Shown here: positions 14,329 through 15,071 of the stretch, one piece after another
Layout of the letters: every line of letters begins with the position of its first letter
Numbering within the stretch: the stretch's first letter is position 1
The notes under the pieces: generated by a model
Databases searched by the model: none
What the model was told of the DNA's origin: nothing
The model's input: only the letters and a program-made list of their open reading frames with translations
Made by a program: the position numbers and the translations under genes
From: an uncultured Kangiella sp.
GTDB lineage: Bacteria > Pseudomonadota > Gammaproteobacteria > Enterobacterales > DSM-103792
Length of the DNA: 15,071 nucleotides
NCBI GenBank assembly: GCA_946481205.1
Contig: CAMLNB010000071.1
Location: 1 to 15,071, forward strand
Direction of reading: 5' to 3'

Positions 14329-15071
14329 ATGAGCCAGGGAACCTATTGGCCGCATTGCCAAGCCCGTTTGCAAGATGAATTGAAGCCGGACGAATTCAGT
14401 ATGTGGATTCGGCCGCTGCAGGCATTGGAAGAAGGCCAGGATGTTCGTTTGTTCGCACCGAACCGGTTTGTTCTGGAATGGGTGCGCGATCGCTATCTGC
14501 CGCGGATCCGGGATTTTCTGATTGAACTGGCCGGCGACAAAGCCCCGACCGTACAGCTGGCGATTGGCGAACGACGCGCGAGTGAACCCGCTCGTCCAGC
14601 CGGGACGAACCCGGTAGCCGCCCCAGCCAGCCAACCCATGCCTCGGGTTGAATTCGTGGCTGAACGTCGCATGGAAGACCCAACTCCGGTGCCGGCCGCG
14701 CCAACCCATCGCAGCAACCTGAACCCGGCGTTCGTTTTCGATAACTTTGTCGAAGGCAAATCGAACCAGGTGGCCAAGGCGGCAGCACTACAGGCTGCGT
14801 TGAACTCGGGTCGGGCCTACAACCCCTTGTTTATTTACGGCGCGACCGGTCTGGGCAAAACGCACTTGATGCATGCGGTTGGCAACGCCATTGAACAGCA
14901 GAAGCCGGGCGCCAAGGTCGTCTATGTCCGCTCCGAACGCTATGTCCAGGACATGGTCAAGGCACTGCAGACCAATAGCATCGAGCAATGGAAGCGTTAT
15001 TACCGCTCGCTGGATGCGCTGCTGATCGACGACATCCAGTTCTTTGCTGGCAAGGACCGCTCACAGGAAGA
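14329..15071 (+). CDS. dnaA: Chromosomal replication initiator DnaA (5' part, cut by window end)
   Basis: DnaA binds DnaA boxes, melts the origin and loads the DnaB helicase. 247 codons are visible. Domain I is residues 1 to about 80, with the family pattern RLQDEL...[11 protein letters not shown]. Domain II is a variable Pro/Ala-rich linker (about 85-125). Domain III, the AAA+ ATPase, begins at [16 protein letters not shown]. Walker A is [10 protein letters not shown] and Walker B is LLIDDIQFF. The DNA-binding domain IV lies past the edge. The ATG at 14329 gives the expected N-terminus aligned with MSxxLWxxC-type starts; no strong ribosome site precedes it. It is transcribed away from oriC, opposite to rpmH. 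Assignment is certain. Confidence 0.98.
   Translation, partial: MSQGTYWPHCQARLQDELKPDEFSMWIRPLQALEEGQDVRLFAPNRFVLEWVRDRYLPRIRDFLIELAGDKAPTVQLAIGERRASEPARPAGTNPVAAPASQPMPRVEFVAERRMEDPTPVPAAPTHRSNLNPAFVFDNFVEGKSNQVAKAAALQAALNSGRAYNPLFIYGATGLGKTHLMHAVGNAIEQQKPGAKVVYVRSERYVQDMVKALQTNSIEQWKRYYRSLDALLIDDIQFFAGKDRSQE

Noticed and set aside
14067..14378. Plus-strand open frame of 103 codons in the origin
   Set aside because: It spans several DnaA boxes, overlaps the dnaA start in another frame and has AT-rich composition and no family resemblance.

Overview
The window looks like the replication-origin region of a gammaproteobacterial chromosome. The evidence is the rpmH-rnpA-yidC-mnmE block running away from an origin-like spacer, dnaA leaving in the other direction, TTATCCACA-type DnaA boxes, an outer-membrane-type cell plan (a lipoprotein alpha-2-macroglobulin and a periplasmic trypsin-like protease) and a DUF945/YdgA homologue. 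Coding DNA is GC-rich. The only clearly AT-rich stretch is the origin spacer. I cannot name a genus from the sequence.

Layout, right to left. (1) 14329-15071, plus strand: the 5' part of dnaA, cut by the window edge. (2) 13575-14328: a 754-base spacer with the rpmH promoter, a perfect 7+7 palindrome, two perfect and four one-mismatch DnaA boxes, many GATC sites and a 120-base segment that is about 78% A+T by hand count. I read it as oriC. (3) 13574-9812, minus strand: rpmH, rnpA, yidC and mnmE (ribosomal protein L34, RNase P protein, membrane insertase, tRNA-modifying GTPase). The small gene yidD, normally between rnpA and yidC, is missing; only 6 bases separate the two. (4) 9781-7488, minus: a ten-helix EamA/DMT exporter and a DUF945 protein with a very acidic tail. 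(5) 7390-1, minus: a secreted trypsin-like serine protease, a membrane FHA-domain protein whose gene overlaps it by 16 bases, and a very large lipoprotein alpha-2-macroglobulin with an intact CVEQ thioester motif, cut by the left edge.

All nine minus-strand genes and dnaA point away from the origin, so all are co-directional with replication. The right half is conserved housekeeping. The left half is the accessory part: a periplasmic protease translationally coupled to an FHA membrane protein, next to a periplasmic protease trap. That association is the best candidate for an undescribed functional unit, but it is an inference from gene order. I found no CRISPR array, tRNA, rRNA, insertion sequence or phage gene.
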